From JAAYJT01 sp037445555 (GTDB lineage: Bacteria; Bacteroidota; Bacteroidia; Bacteroidales; JAAYJT01): DNA of 64,000 bases. Within the stretch, counting starts at the first letter, position 1. The number at the start of each line of letters is the position of its first letter. A model generated the notes under the pieces. It made no database searches and was not told the origin of the DNA. It saw only the letters and a program-made list of their open reading frames with translations. The stretch is from the NCBI GenBank assembly GCA_037445555.1, contig JBBIKG010000007.1:45526-109525 (forward strand). Reading direction: 5' to 3'. Positions 26,193-34,605 of the stretch are shown in pieces. A program made the translations under genes and the position numbers.

Positions 26193-26262
26193 CCCGGAGG
26201 TCAGTAAGGCAGGTGTGAGGAGTTTGACTCCTGAAAGCCCGCCACTGACATCCGGGTTTTTT
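26193..26262 (+). terminator. Large branched terminator after the tricorn-like gene
   Basis: CCCGGAGGTCAGT (from 26193) pairs with ACTGACATCCGGG, ending at 26256, and six T follow. Inside the stem a second perfect hairpin AGGAGTTTGACTCCT is nested. It lies about 55 bp after the stop. The other parts of the 448 bp gap before the next gene show nothing else except the promoter element at 26558. Confidence 0.8.
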
Positions 26263-26557
26263 ATGATCAAACGTACTGTTACGTAGACAAACCATCCATT
26301 GCAGCAGAAGAGAAAATGGATATGGAAATCCTATGCCATTTACAGATATTTCCATGTTTCTGCCGCACAATGATTTTTCAACACGATTGAGGCATCCGCT
26401 CAGAGGCCAATAATCCGGGCGTCTTTGGCTCTTTTTATATATTGAAAATCAAAACATAAGCAAAGTCGATGCGTAAGTCGCTGCAGATTATCCATATTTA
26501 GTCTAAGCCTAAATTATGTACAAAATGAAAAATTTAGATATTAGACTACAATTTTTA

Positions 26558-26565
26558 TACTTTTG
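26558..26565 (+). promoter_or_regulatory. Bacteroidetes -7 element (TACTTTTG) for the respiratory operon
   Basis: TACTTTTG matches TAnnTTTG and lies 21 nt before the ATG at 26587. It is preceded by a strongly A/T-rich stretch (26505-26560). It is the most likely promoter of the gene run that extends to about 35.46 kb. Confidence 0.6.
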
Positions 26566-26586
26566 AGAAACGCAAATTGTGGGAAA

Positions 26587-27525
26587 ATGAAAAAATCCAA
26601 CAGTAAACGATCTTCCGAGAACGAATCGAGGCGAAAATTCATTAAAGATGTTGGAATAATTGGCCTTGGTGGATTTGCCGTTGGGGCAGCCCTTTTTTCG
26701 GCGAAAAAGTTTGAGGATGTCAAAAAAGGCCAGAACGTCAAGCTGCTTACCGCCGATGGCAAGGTGGTGGAGGTCGACAGCATCCATGTTAAACCCGTTG
26801 AAAAAGATTTGCTTGCCGAACTTCAGGAGCGAGGCCGGCAAGGTATCGAAGGACGAAGCTGGGTGATGGTAATTGATTTGGCCAAGTGCCGCAATGCCCG
26901 AAAATGTATCGCATCATGTCAGGAAGCCCATCATCTGCGGGCAGACCAGTATCATATCAATACCCTGCAAATGCAAGACACTCCCCGCACCAAACCATAC
27001 CACTTGCCCAAGCCTTGTCAGCATTGCGATAATCCCCCATGCGTTTCGGTCTGTCCGGTCAATGCAACCTTCAAGCGCAACGATGGGCCGGTCCTAATCG
27101 ACAATGAGCGTTGCATAGGCTGCAGGTTTTGCATAGCAGCCTGCCCATATTCAGCCCGAACATTCAACTGGTTTGAACCAAAAGATGCTGAGCAGTTTGC
27201 CGAAGCGGTTTACGATGTTGAATTGAACGTTCCTCAAAAGAAGGGAACAATAAGCAAATGCCTCATGAGCGCCGATAAGCTGCGAAAAGGTGAGCTGCCT
27301 TATTGTGTAACCGCTTGCCCCAATGGTGTATTCTACTTTGGCGATGCAAACGAAGATGCGGTGACCAATGGAACCTCCAAAGAAACTGTCAGACTAAGCA
27401 AGCTGCTGGCAGATAATGCCGCCTATCAGCTTTACCCTGAGCTAGGCACAAAGCCGCGCATTTTCTATCTGCCCCCCAAGAACAGGCTTTTCCCATATTC
27501 CGAAAACGAAGAGACAAAAGCATAA
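26587..27525 (+). CDS. Tat-exported four-cluster iron-sulfur protein (DmsB/NrfC/PsrB-like)
   Basis: 312 residues from the ATG at 26587. Residues 14-40 hold a twin-arginine signal (SRRKFIKDVG and a hydrophobic stretch), so the protein is probably exported folded with its clusters. Four cysteine groups follow: C101-x5-C107-x3-C111; CQHCDNPPCVSVCP; CIGCRFCIAACP; and CLMSADKLRKG...CVTACP. This is the DmsB-type ferredoxin layout of electron-transfer subunits. The first group has Ala104 where the second cysteine ligand normally stands. It is followed 3 bp later by an NrfD-like gene, its expected membrane partner. No molybdopterin subunit is present, so it likely passes electrons between quinol and cytochrome c rather than to a Mo enzyme. 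Confidence 0.9.
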   Translation: MKKSNSKRSSENESRRKFIKDVGIIGLGGFAVGAALFSAKKFEDVKKGQNVKLLTADGKVVEVDSIHVKPVEKDLLAELQERGRQGIEGRSWVMVIDLAKCRNARKCIASCQEAHHLRADQYHINTLQMQDTPRTKPYHLPKPCQHCDNPPCVSVCPVNATFKRNDGPVLIDNERCIGCRFCIAACPYSARTFNWFEPKDAEQFAEAVYDVELNVPQKKGTISKCLMSADKLRKGELPYCVTACPNGVFYFGDANEDAVTNGTSKETVRLSKLLADNAAYQLYPELGTKPRIFYLPPKNRLFPYSENEETKA

Positions 27526-27528
27526 CCC

Positions 27529-28848
27529 ATGGATCAGAACAACTTTATCAAAAGCATTCCCCCTGCGATGGGCGAAAAGCTGTTCAGTACAGTCAACCTG
27601 AACCGAAAGTTTCATCTCTGGATGGGTTTTCTTACCCTGCTTCTGATTGCGTGTCTTTTTGCGTATTATGTACAGCTACGCGATGGATTGGGTGTTGCCG
27701 GCATTCGTGACTTTGTTTCGTGGGGTATTTATCTGTCAAGTTTTGTCTTTTTTGTGGCAACCAGCCTCGTGGGGATGCTTATCAGCTCAGTGGTTGGTCT
27801 TGCCGGAAAAAAATGGGTTGTGCCCATTACACGCCTGGCCGAAATCATTGCGGTTGCCTTTGCCGCCATAGCCGGGCTGGTGATAGTTTCTGACATGGGG
27901 CGTCCCGACCGGCTGCCTTATGTTTTCATGTATGGCCGGTTTGCCTCTCCCATTCTTTGGGATGTCACGGTGGTTACCCTCTATTTCGCCATTAGTTTTA
28001 TCCTTTTATATGTGACATTAATACCCGATCTTGCCTTGGGCAGCCGATATTTATCATGGAGACCCAAATGGCTTCTGTGGGCGTATAATCTTCTCTCGCT
28101 CGGGTGGGAGGGCAGTAAAGAACAATATGCCCTCCTAAAAAAAATCATTCGTATACTTCTGATTCTGGTAATCCCGATGGCTCTGGCCATACATACCGTA
28201 ACATCGTGGCTTTTTGCCTTCAACCCCAGAGCAGGGTGGGACTCTACCATCTTTGGTCCCTATTTTGTCAGCGGAGCCTTTGTGTCGGGGCTATCATGCC
28301 TTATAGTGGCTATGTACTTCTTCAGAACCAACTACAAACTGGAAGAATACTTTACGGATAAATTATTTAACAACGTAGGAAAGCTCTTTGTGCTGATAGC
28401 ATTCATCTACATCTATTTTAATATCAACGAGCTTTTTGTTCCGGGCTACAAGCTTAAAACTCATGAAGCCATTCATTTACGTGAACTGTTTATCGGCAAG
28501 CACGCCATGTTATTCTGGTCGGTTCAACTGATCGGATTGGTGATTCCCGCCCTGTTGCTGCTTCTAAAACCTCTGCGTAAGCCCATACCCATGCTTGTGT
28601 TGTCCCTGCTGGTTTTAATAGGTTCTTTTTTCAAACGCTACATCATTGTTGTCCCCGTGCAGGAGCATCCGTATCTTCCAATCCAGCATGTGCCCGAAAT
28701 CTTCAAAGTGTATTCGCCAACACTGATCGAAATCATGATCACCATCGGCCCAATGGTAATGGTGCTTATGATTATAACCGTGCTTACCAAGCTTTTTCCG
28801 GTTGTTCCGGTCTGGGAAATGGCACAGCACAGCAATAAGGAAAAATAA
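27529..28848 (+). CDS. NrfD/PsrC/ActC-like quinol-binding membrane protein
   Basis: 439 residues with about ten predicted transmembrane helices and no signal peptide. It belongs to the NrfD superfamily (PsrC, HybB, ActC of alternative complex III), which carry a quinol site near the periplasmic side and hand electrons to the attached iron-sulfur subunit. Recognisable parts are WGIYLSSFVFFVATSLVGML in the first helices and SDMGRPDRLPYVF, the loop with the conserved Asp/Arg typical of the family. It starts 3 bp after the iron-sulfur gene, so the two are translationally linked. Length is larger than NrfD (about 318) and close to HybB/ActC. Confidence 0.92.
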   Translation: MDQNNFIKSIPPAMGEKLFSTVNLNRKFHLWMGFLTLLLIACLFAYYVQLRDGLGVAGIRDFVSWGIYLSSFVFFVATSLVGMLISSVVGLAGKKWVVPITRLAEIIAVAFAAIAGLVIVSDMGRPDRLPYVFMYGRFASPILWDVTVVTLYFAISFILLYVTLIPDLALGSRYLSWRPKWLLWAYNLLSLGWEGSKEQYALLKKIIRILLILVIPMALAIHTVTSWLFAFNPRAGWDSTIFGPYFVSGAFVSGLSCLIVAMYFFRTNYKLEEYFTDKLFNNVGKLFVLIAFIYIYFNINELFVPGYKLKTHEAIHLRELFIGKHAMLFWSVQLIGLVIPALLLLLKPLRKPIPMLVLSLLVLIGSFFKRYIIVVPVQEHPYLPIQHVPEIFKVYSPTLIEIMITIGPMVMVLMIITVLTKLFPVVPVWEMAQHSNKEK

Positions 28849-28858
28849 AACAAATGCT

Positions 28859-29788
28859 ATGATACTGTTTCGAATATCTTTTTTGGTGACAATTCTATCG
28901 TTGTGGGGCTGCACCTTTCAATTGGCCGCCCAAACCCGCCCTTTAACTGAAGAAGATAGGCTAAGGGGAGCCCCCGGAAAGTTTACAACTGACAATTCTC
29001 TCAGTGGCCAGCAATTGTACAACGGCAACTGCAAGTCCTGCCATGGCGATCCGGGCAAGGGAAACTTTGCCAACCTCGATCCGATTCCGGGCGATCCGGC
29101 GTCGAGCGCATATCAATCTCTTTCAGATGGAGAAATATACTTTTACATAACCAACGGCAAGGGTAAGCTTATGCCGGTTTTTTCAAACATTCTTGCGGAA
29201 AATCAGCGCTGGGATATCGTTGCATACCTCAGATCGTTTAATCCTAATTACGTTCAGGCAGAAGTAACTTTGGCCGAAGAGGTAAATATATCCGGGTCCC
29301 TACGGCTGATGCTTGATGTGTTTGAAAACGAAAAAAGGGTGGTTGCCCTTCTGACGGACAGCACAACCGGTGTGCATAAACCAGTCAAAGGTGCCATCAT
29401 CCGATTATCGGTGACACGCTATTTTGGAAGCTTACCTATCGGCGAAGCTCAAACCAATGAGCTGGGTATTACCGTTTTCGAGTTTCCTGCTGATTTACCC
29501 GGAAATTCTGAAGGGGAATTGGAATTGGTTGCCAACGCCGGAAACAGCTTCAATGAAATTACTGCCAGAAAGTTCGCACGATTGGGGATAAAAACCGAAC
29601 ATAGGCGTTTGCTCGATCAACGTTCATGGTTCAATGTCAACCGCAAGGCACCGATGTGGGTTGTTTTTACATACCTCGCCGCGCTGGCACTGGTGGGCGG
29701 AGTGCTGTTGTATGTACTCCTTCAGCTGAAAAAGCTGAGAGAGATGAGTAAAGTAAATGACCAGGGAAATGAGCCACCCGAATTATAG
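28859..29788 (+). CDS. Membrane-anchored mono-heme cytochrome c with Ig-like domain
   Basis: 309 residues from the ATG at 28859, 10 bp after the NrfD-like stop. A signal peptide with a possible lipobox (LSLWGC, Cys about 18) leads to a class I cytochrome c domain. The heme motif is CKSCH at 58-62 and the distal ligand is Met105 in GKLMPVF. Residues about 135-255 are beta-rich, resembling an Ig/carboxypeptidase-regulatory-like sandwich (KGAIIRLSVTRYFGSLP), and a transmembrane helix (about 272-294) anchors the C-terminus. It is the expected electron acceptor from the iron-sulfur/NrfD pair and donor to the caa3 oxidase. The beta domain and C-terminal anchor are unusual beside a simple diheme or monoheme donor. 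Confidence 0.88.
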   Translation: MILFRISFLVTILSLWGCTFQLAAQTRPLTEEDRLRGAPGKFTTDNSLSGQQLYNGNCKSCHGDPGKGNFANLDPIPGDPASSAYQSLSDGEIYFYITNGKGKLMPVFSNILAENQRWDIVAYLRSFNPNYVQAEVTLAEEVNISGSLRLMLDVFENEKRVVALLTDSTTGVHKPVKGAIIRLSVTRYFGSLPIGEAQTNELGITVFEFPADLPGNSEGELELVANAGNSFNEITARKFARLGIKTEHRRLLDQRSWFNVNRKAPMWVVFTYLAALALVGGVLLYVLLQLKKLREMSKVNDQGNEPPEL

Positions 29789-29962
29789 CCTTGCAGATGA
29801 GCCTTACCAAGTCATAATTTCTTAATTTAGAGCATATATTAATCAGGAAAACAGGAGCACAAAACATAATCAGTGCAAACCATTTATGATTCGTATCTAA
29901 AAAGTTCTTCACTAGGGCTGAAATTCAGGGACAAAAGAAAAAATAACCTAAAAATCAAGACA

Positions 29963-30343
29963 ATGAGTGATAAACGACTTTCGCTTCTTGGCCGCATGCT
30001 GTTTGCCTTACCTTTTGGAATAATTGGATTGCATCATTTTATTGTAATCGATTTTTACACCGGACTTCTGACGTCATTTATTCCAGGAGGCGGATATACC
30101 ATTGTGCTGACGGGGGTACTTCTTCTTGCAGCCTGTGTAAGCATTATTGTTAATCGGTTTGTGGCCCTGGCCTGTTATGTCCTGGCCGCCCTGCTTTTCC
30201 TTTTCATTGTCACCATACATATCCCCAATCTTGTTGATGCGAATATTGAGCAAACCAGATTTGTTTTTATGCAAGTCATCAAGGATACTGCCCTTCTGGG
30301 CGGTTCACTATTTATAGCAGCAGCCAACCAAAATGAAAAATAA
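29963..30343 (+). CDS. DoxX-like small membrane protein
   Basis: 126 residues with four predicted membrane helices, starting at the ATG at 29963 just before the first charged residues (MSDKRLSLLGR). Pattern and size fit the DoxX/DoxD-like superfamily (GIIGLHHF, TGVLLLAACVSIIV). DoxX proteins accompany several respiratory or sulfur-oxidising systems but have no agreed biochemical function. Its place between the cytochrome c and the SCO gene suggests a role in assembly or quinone access of this respiratory module; that is inference. The 174 bp upstream are A/T-rich without a clear promoter. Confidence 0.75.
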   Translation: MSDKRLSLLGRMLFALPFGIIGLHHFIVIDFYTGLLTSFIPGGGYTIVLTGVLLLAACVSIIVNRFVALACYVLAALLFLFIVTIHIPNLVDANIEQTRFVFMQVIKDTALLGGSLFIAAANQNEK

Positions 30344-30349
30344 CATGCC

Positions 30350-31117
30350 ATGAAAAGAAAGTATCTTGTCTTTGTAGTTCTGATGGTAATCTTCGGCCAG
30401 GTGCATTCACAAGTGTTTACGGAACAGGAAATCGGCATTGATGAGCATCTGAACGATACCATCCCGCTTGACCTTCAGTTTTTCAACGAGCGGAATGAGC
30501 CGGTTCGGCTCCGCGATCTGATCGATGGCCCCACTGTGCTGGCATTTGTGTATTTCAACTGTCCCAGTATTTGTAATCCTTTGCAGGAAGGCCTGGCTGA
30601 GGTAATTGAAAAGACGGACCTTGTGCTGGGAAAGGATTATAAGGTATTAACGATCAGCTTCGATTACCGCGACACCCCTGAACAGGCCGTGAAGAAAAAG
30701 AGAAATTTTACCACAAAAATTGGAGAGGATAAAGCCCGATACTGGTATTACCTCACTGGCGACAGCGCCAATATCACCCAAATATTGGGAAGCGTTGGCT
30801 ATAAAATCAAGGTGGCCGGTCTCGACTATATTCATCCCTCTGCTCTGGTTGTGGTTAGCCCTGCCGGAAAAATTACACGTTACCTGTACGGCCTCAGATT
30901 CATGCCATTCGATCTCAAGATGGCCGTGATTGAAGCTCAGAAAGGGCTTTCACGGCCGACAGTTAACCGGATTCTTGAATATTGTTTCACCTATGAACCT
31001 GAAGGGCGAAAATACACCCTGCAGGTTACCAAGATAGTAGGAACTCTAACACTAATAATACTGGCTATTTTCTTGCTGGTGCTGATTTTAAGACGGAAGA
31101 GAACCAAAACAACCTAA
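30350..31117 (+). CDS. SCO1/SenC/PrrC copper chaperone
   Basis: 255 residues: a signal peptide, a thioredoxin-like SCO domain with the copper-binding CPSIC (Cys71 and Cys75) and His162 in YIHPSALVVV, and a C-terminal membrane helix (about 225-247). SCO proteins deliver copper to, or reduce, the CuA centre of cytochrome oxidase subunit II. The matching CuA subunit is encoded downstream in the same run. The C-terminal anchor replaces the more common N-terminal one. It begins 6 bp after the DoxX-like gene and ends 13 bp before ctaD, so it is part of the operon. Confidence 0.94.
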   Translation: MKRKYLVFVVLMVIFGQVHSQVFTEQEIGIDEHLNDTIPLDLQFFNERNEPVRLRDLIDGPTVLAFVYFNCPSICNPLQEGLAEVIEKTDLVLGKDYKVLTISFDYRDTPEQAVKKKRNFTTKIGEDKARYWYYLTGDSANITQILGSVGYKIKVAGLDYIHPSALVVVSPAGKITRYLYGLRFMPFDLKMAVIEAQKGLSRPTVNRILEYCFTYEPEGRKYTLQVTKIVGTLTLIILAIFLLVLILRRKRTKTT

Positions 31118-31130
31118 TTACTGGTCAGGC

Positions 31131-32705
31131 ATGCAAAACAATAATTATCTTTTACCTAAAGGATTTTTTTCATGGATTACCTCTACCGATCATAAACGGA
31201 TAGGTGTATTATACCTCATAGCTATCGGGGTCTTTTTTCTGGTTGGAGGGCTGTTGGGAGGTATCATGAAACTTGAGCTTGCTCACCCCGGGCAACAGAT
31301 TATCAATGCCCAAACCTACAACGGGTTGTTCACAGTACACGGAATTATCATGATTTTCATGGTGGTAATCCCTGGCCTTTCAGCCGTATTTGGAAATTTC
31401 TTTTTACCCATAATGATTGGCGCCAAAGATGTGGCATTTCCCAAGCTTAACCTGCTTTCGTGGTATATTTACATTGTGGGTTCAGCCCTTGCCGTTTTGT
31501 CACAGTTTGTAGGGTCGGGTCCTCCCGATACAGGATGGACTTTTTATGCCCCGTATAGTTTGCAAACCAATACAAATGTGGTGCTTGCCGTTTTTGCCGC
31601 ATTCGTGCTGGGTTTTTCCTCCATCCTAACCGGGCTGAACTTCATAGTTACCGTGCACAGACTTCGGGCTCCCGGAATGAGGTGGTTTAAAATGCCCCTC
31701 TTTCCCTGGTCGCTTTATGCTACCGCCTGGATCCAGGTGCTGGCAACACCTATTGTGGGAATAACTTTGCTGATGATTGCAGCTGAGCGCTTTCTCAAAA
31801 TAGGTTTCTTCGATCCCGCATTGGGGGGCGACCCGATTTTGTTTCAGCATTTATTCTGGATATACAGTCATCCTGCTGTCTACATTATGATTCTTCCCGC
31901 CATGGGGGTTATAACCGAAATAATTCCTACTTTCTGCCAGCGCAGGGTTTTTGGATATCAGGCCATTGTATTGTCGAGTTTGGCCATAGCCGGAGTTGGA
32001 TACCTCGTGTGGGGGCACCATATGTTCACCTCAGGCATGAGCAACTTGTCTCGCATGCTTTTTTCGCTACTTACCTTCATTGTTGCCATCCCAAGTGCAA
32101 TCAAGGTATTTAACTGGATCGCCACTATGTATAAGGGTTCTATACAAATTCGCACGCCATTTCTGTATACCCTCTCGTTTATTTTTCAATTTATGATTGG
32201 TGGGCTAACGGGACTAATATTAGGCTCATTGGCCACCGACGTACATGTGCACGACACCTACTTTGTAGTTGCCCACTTCCATTATATTGTGTTTGGTGGA
32301 ATGGGATTCGCCTTCTTCGCCGCATTACATTACTGGTATCCCAAAATGTTTGGGCGCATGTACAACGAACGAAAAGCAAACTGGGCATGGGGGGTACTTT
32401 TTTCAGGCTTTACGCTTTTATATTTCCCAATGTTCATTTTGGGATTACGGGGCATGCCCAGACGATACTTCGATTACTTGGATGAATTCACCCTGGGGCA
32501 CCTTATCTCATCTGTCGGCGCTGCCGTGCTACTCACAGGAATTTTCATGATGGTTTATAATCTGATAGCGGGCCGAAAAGGCAAAGTTGCCGAGGCCAAC
32601 CCTTGGGGAGGAAGAACCCTGGAGTGGACAATACCCTCACCACCACCACTTGAAAACTTTGAGGAAACACCACAAATCAGTCATGGGCCTTATGACTACG
32701 AATAA
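31131..32705 (+). CDS. ctaD: Cytochrome c oxidase subunit I, A2-type caa3
   Basis: 524 residues with 12 or more membrane helices. It houses heme a, heme a3 and CuB and reduces oxygen to water while pumping protons. The CuB/crosslink region reads WIYSHPAVYIM (His247, Tyr251). The YSHP in place of the GHPE glutamate marks the A2 subfamily, as in Thermus and Rhodothermus caa3 enzymes. The heme ligands lie in VHVHDTYFVVAHFHYI and the CuB histidines in WGHHMFTSGM. It is followed by subunits III, IV and II, so the full core is present. The start ATG lies 13 bp after the SCO stop. Confidence 0.97.
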   Translation: MQNNNYLLPKGFFSWITSTDHKRIGVLYLIAIGVFFLVGGLLGGIMKLELAHPGQQIINAQTYNGLFTVHGIIMIFMVVIPGLSAVFGNFFLPIMIGAKDVAFPKLNLLSWYIYIVGSALAVLSQFVGSGPPDTGWTFYAPYSLQTNTNVVLAVFAAFVLGFSSILTGLNFIVTVHRLRAPGMRWFKMPLFPWSLYATAWIQVLATPIVGITLLMIAAERFLKIGFFDPALGGDPILFQHLFWIYSHPAVYIMILPAMGVITEIIPTFCQRRVFGYQAIVLSSLAIAGVGYLVWGHHMFTSGMSNLSRMLFSLLTFIVAIPSAIKVFNWIATMYKGSIQIRTPFLYTLSFIFQFMIGGLTGLILGSLATDVHVHDTYFVVAHFHYIVFGGMGFAFFAALHYWYPKMFGRMYNERKANWAWGVLFSGFTLLYFPMFILGLRGMPRRYFDYLDEFTLGHLISSVGAAVLLTGIFMMVYNLIAGRKGKVAEANPWGGRTLEWTIPSPPPLENFEETPQISHGPYDYE

Positions 32706-32715
32706 AAAACAGGTT

Positions 32716-33336
32716 ATGAGCATACATTCCACCCATAGCGCACACTTGCATCGCGATGATGAAGGATCCAGGTTAGGAATGTGGATATTTCTGTTTACCG
32801 AGATGCTTCTATTTTTTGGTCTTTTTCTGGTTTATTCGGTGTACAGAGCCAAGCATTTTTCCGACTTCCACATTGCCGCACACCAGTTAAACGTCATCAT
32901 TGGGGCCGTTAATACCATAATTCTTCTGATCAGTAGTGCAACTGTTGCAATGTCGATATCGGCTGTACAGATGCAGGACAAACCCAAGGCAGTGCGGCTG
33001 CTATTGATAACCATAGGCCTGGCATTCGTCTTTTTAATTAACAAATACTTTGAGTGGGGAGGTAAAATTGACCATTTGTTATATCCCGGGTCGGAACTGG
33101 TTGCGTCGCTAAAGCAAGGTCAGATACTTTTTTTTGGTCTGTATTATTTTATGACAGGACTGCATGCCTTTCATATCATCATAGGAATAGTCATTCTGGC
33201 CTATATTACGCATCTTGTTAATAATGGCAAAATTAATGCCGGCAACTATGTCCTTTTGGAGAATGGGGGCCTTTACTGGCATCTTGTCGACCTTATCTGG
33301 ATTTTTCTTTTCCCTTTGCTGTATTTAATTACTTAA
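32716..33336 (+). CDS. ctaE: Cytochrome c oxidase subunit III
   Basis: 206 residues with five predicted helices, the short five-helix form of subunit III. It lacks helices 1-2 of the mitochondrial type. Family marks are RLGMWIFLFTEMLLFFGLF in the first helix and GLYYFMTGLHAFHIIIG near the end, with the terminal YWHLVDLIWIFLFPLLYL. Subunit III stabilises the D-pathway region of subunit I. The ATG at 32716 was chosen because an upstream extension would overlap ctaD by more than 100 bp and lack hydrophobic character. Confidence 0.95.
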   Translation: MSIHSTHSAHLHRDDEGSRLGMWIFLFTEMLLFFGLFLVYSVYRAKHFSDFHIAAHQLNVIIGAVNTIILLISSATVAMSISAVQMQDKPKAVRLLLITIGLAFVFLINKYFEWGGKIDHLLYPGSELVASLKQGQILFFGLYYFMTGLHAFHIIIGIVILAYITHLVNNGKINAGNYVLLENGGLYWHLVDLIWIFLFPLLYLIT

Positions 33337-33347
33337 CTATTTGACGA

Positions 33348-33632
33348 ATGGAACACGAACACAAGCATATCACTCCATACAGAGTATACGGGATAGTTCT
33401 GGTAATCCTGCTCTTTATGACAGTACTTACAATTCTGGCTGCTTTTTCAGAGATTGGCGCATGGGGGATTGCATTAGCGCTCCTGATTGCCAGCGTTAAG
33501 GTATTTCTTGTTCTTTACTATTTCATGCACCTGAAAATTGAAAAACCCATCTTCAAGATTTTTACAGCCATGGTTTTTGCATTAATGGCCATCACCATAA
33601 TTATTACTTTTATTGATTACCTGTATAGGTAA
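33348..33632 (+). CDS. ctaF: Cytochrome c oxidase subunit IV (prokaryotic type)
   Basis: 94 residues with three predicted helices, matching the small caa3 subunit IV family (COX4_pro). The pattern YRVYGIVLVILLFMTVLTIL and FLVLYYFMHLKIEKPIFKI is typical: a conserved YxMH-like loop before the last helix. It contributes to stability of the subunit I/III core. It starts 11 bp after ctaE and ends 21 bp before ctaC. Confidence 0.92.
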   Translation: MEHEHKHITPYRVYGIVLVILLFMTVLTILAAFSEIGAWGIALALLIASVKVFLVLYYFMHLKIEKPIFKIFTAMVFALMAITIIITFIDYLYR

Positions 33633-33653
33633 AAATTTAATTGACAGTGCACT

Positions 33654-34571
33654 ATGTTTAAGGGAGCGTCGAATTTTGCCCAATCGGTTGATCAGGTTTT
33701 TTTATTTATCACCGCCATATCTCTCGTTTTCTTAATTGGGCTCACCATAGCTATGGTGTGGTTTTCGATCCGTTATAACCGTAAACGGCATCCTAAACCT
33801 GTTCAGATCAAGGACAACCTAAAGCTTGAAATCACTTGGACTATTATTCCTCTGATTCTTGTTTTGGCAATGTTTTATTTTGGTTACACAGTGTTTGTTC
33901 CCATGCGCAATGCTCCCGACGATGCCATGCTGATTAAAGCAACTGGGCGCATGTGGGATTGGACTTTCGAGTATCCCAACGGCAAAAAGACACGAACACT
34001 TGTGTTACCTGTCAATAAGCCCGTGAAGTTCGATTTGTACTCTGTTGATGTAATACACAGCTTCTATATTCCTGCCTTTAGGGTAAAGGAAGATATGGTT
34101 CCGGGGAAGGTAACCCAAATGTGGTTTACGCCCACAATTAAAGACACTTTCGATGTTCTATGCGCCGAATACTGTGGCGAAAGGCATTCCTATATGACTA
34201 CGCATGCCATCATTATTGACCAGGATGAATACGAGCAATGGCTAACGCAGACCGATGAAGACTCGGGGGACCATTCGGGGCTTGTCGTTATGCGTAACAA
34301 CGCCTGCCTCAGCTGCCATTCGCTTGATGGATCGAAGATTGTTGGGCCAAGCTTTAAAGGGCTTTACAACTCTTCCGCATCAATAATGGTTGATGGAAAA
34401 GAAAAAAAAGCAGTAGTGAATGACGAATATATTACACGGGCTATTTACGAGCCTGATTCCGAGCTGTCGAAAGGGTATAAACCGGGGCTGATGCGCTCTT
34501 ACAAAGACGTAATATCCAAAGAGGAAATGATACAAATTCTGGAATATTTCAGGAGCCACGCCCCCAGATAA
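33654..34571 (+). CDS. ctaC: Cytochrome c oxidase subunit II with fused cytochrome c (caa3)
   Basis: 305 residues. Two N-terminal helices (about 15-37 and 58-80) precede a cupredoxin domain with the binuclear CuA site: His135 in VIHSFYIP, then CAEYC (170-174), His178 and Met181. A C-terminal class I cytochrome c follows, with CLSCH at 218-222 and a likely Met ligand in GLMRSYKD. The fusion makes this a caa3 rather than aa3 enzyme, able to take electrons from a bound donor such as the membrane cytochrome c upstream. It lacks a cleavable lipoprotein signal. The gene order I-III-IV-II differs from the common II-I-III-IV. Confidence 0.97.
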   Translation: MFKGASNFAQSVDQVFLFITAISLVFLIGLTIAMVWFSIRYNRKRHPKPVQIKDNLKLEITWTIIPLILVLAMFYFGYTVFVPMRNAPDDAMLIKATGRMWDWTFEYPNGKKTRTLVLPVNKPVKFDLYSVDVIHSFYIPAFRVKEDMVPGKVTQMWFTPTIKDTFDVLCAEYCGERHSYMTTHAIIIDQDEYEQWLTQTDEDSGDHSGLVVMRNNACLSCHSLDGSKIVGPSFKGLYNSSASIMVDGKEKKAVVNDEYITRAIYEPDSELSKGYKPGLMRSYKDVISKEEMIQILEYFRSHAPR

Positions 34572-34605
34572 TCCGATTATTATCAGGATCAAAAGATTTG
34601 CTCTG

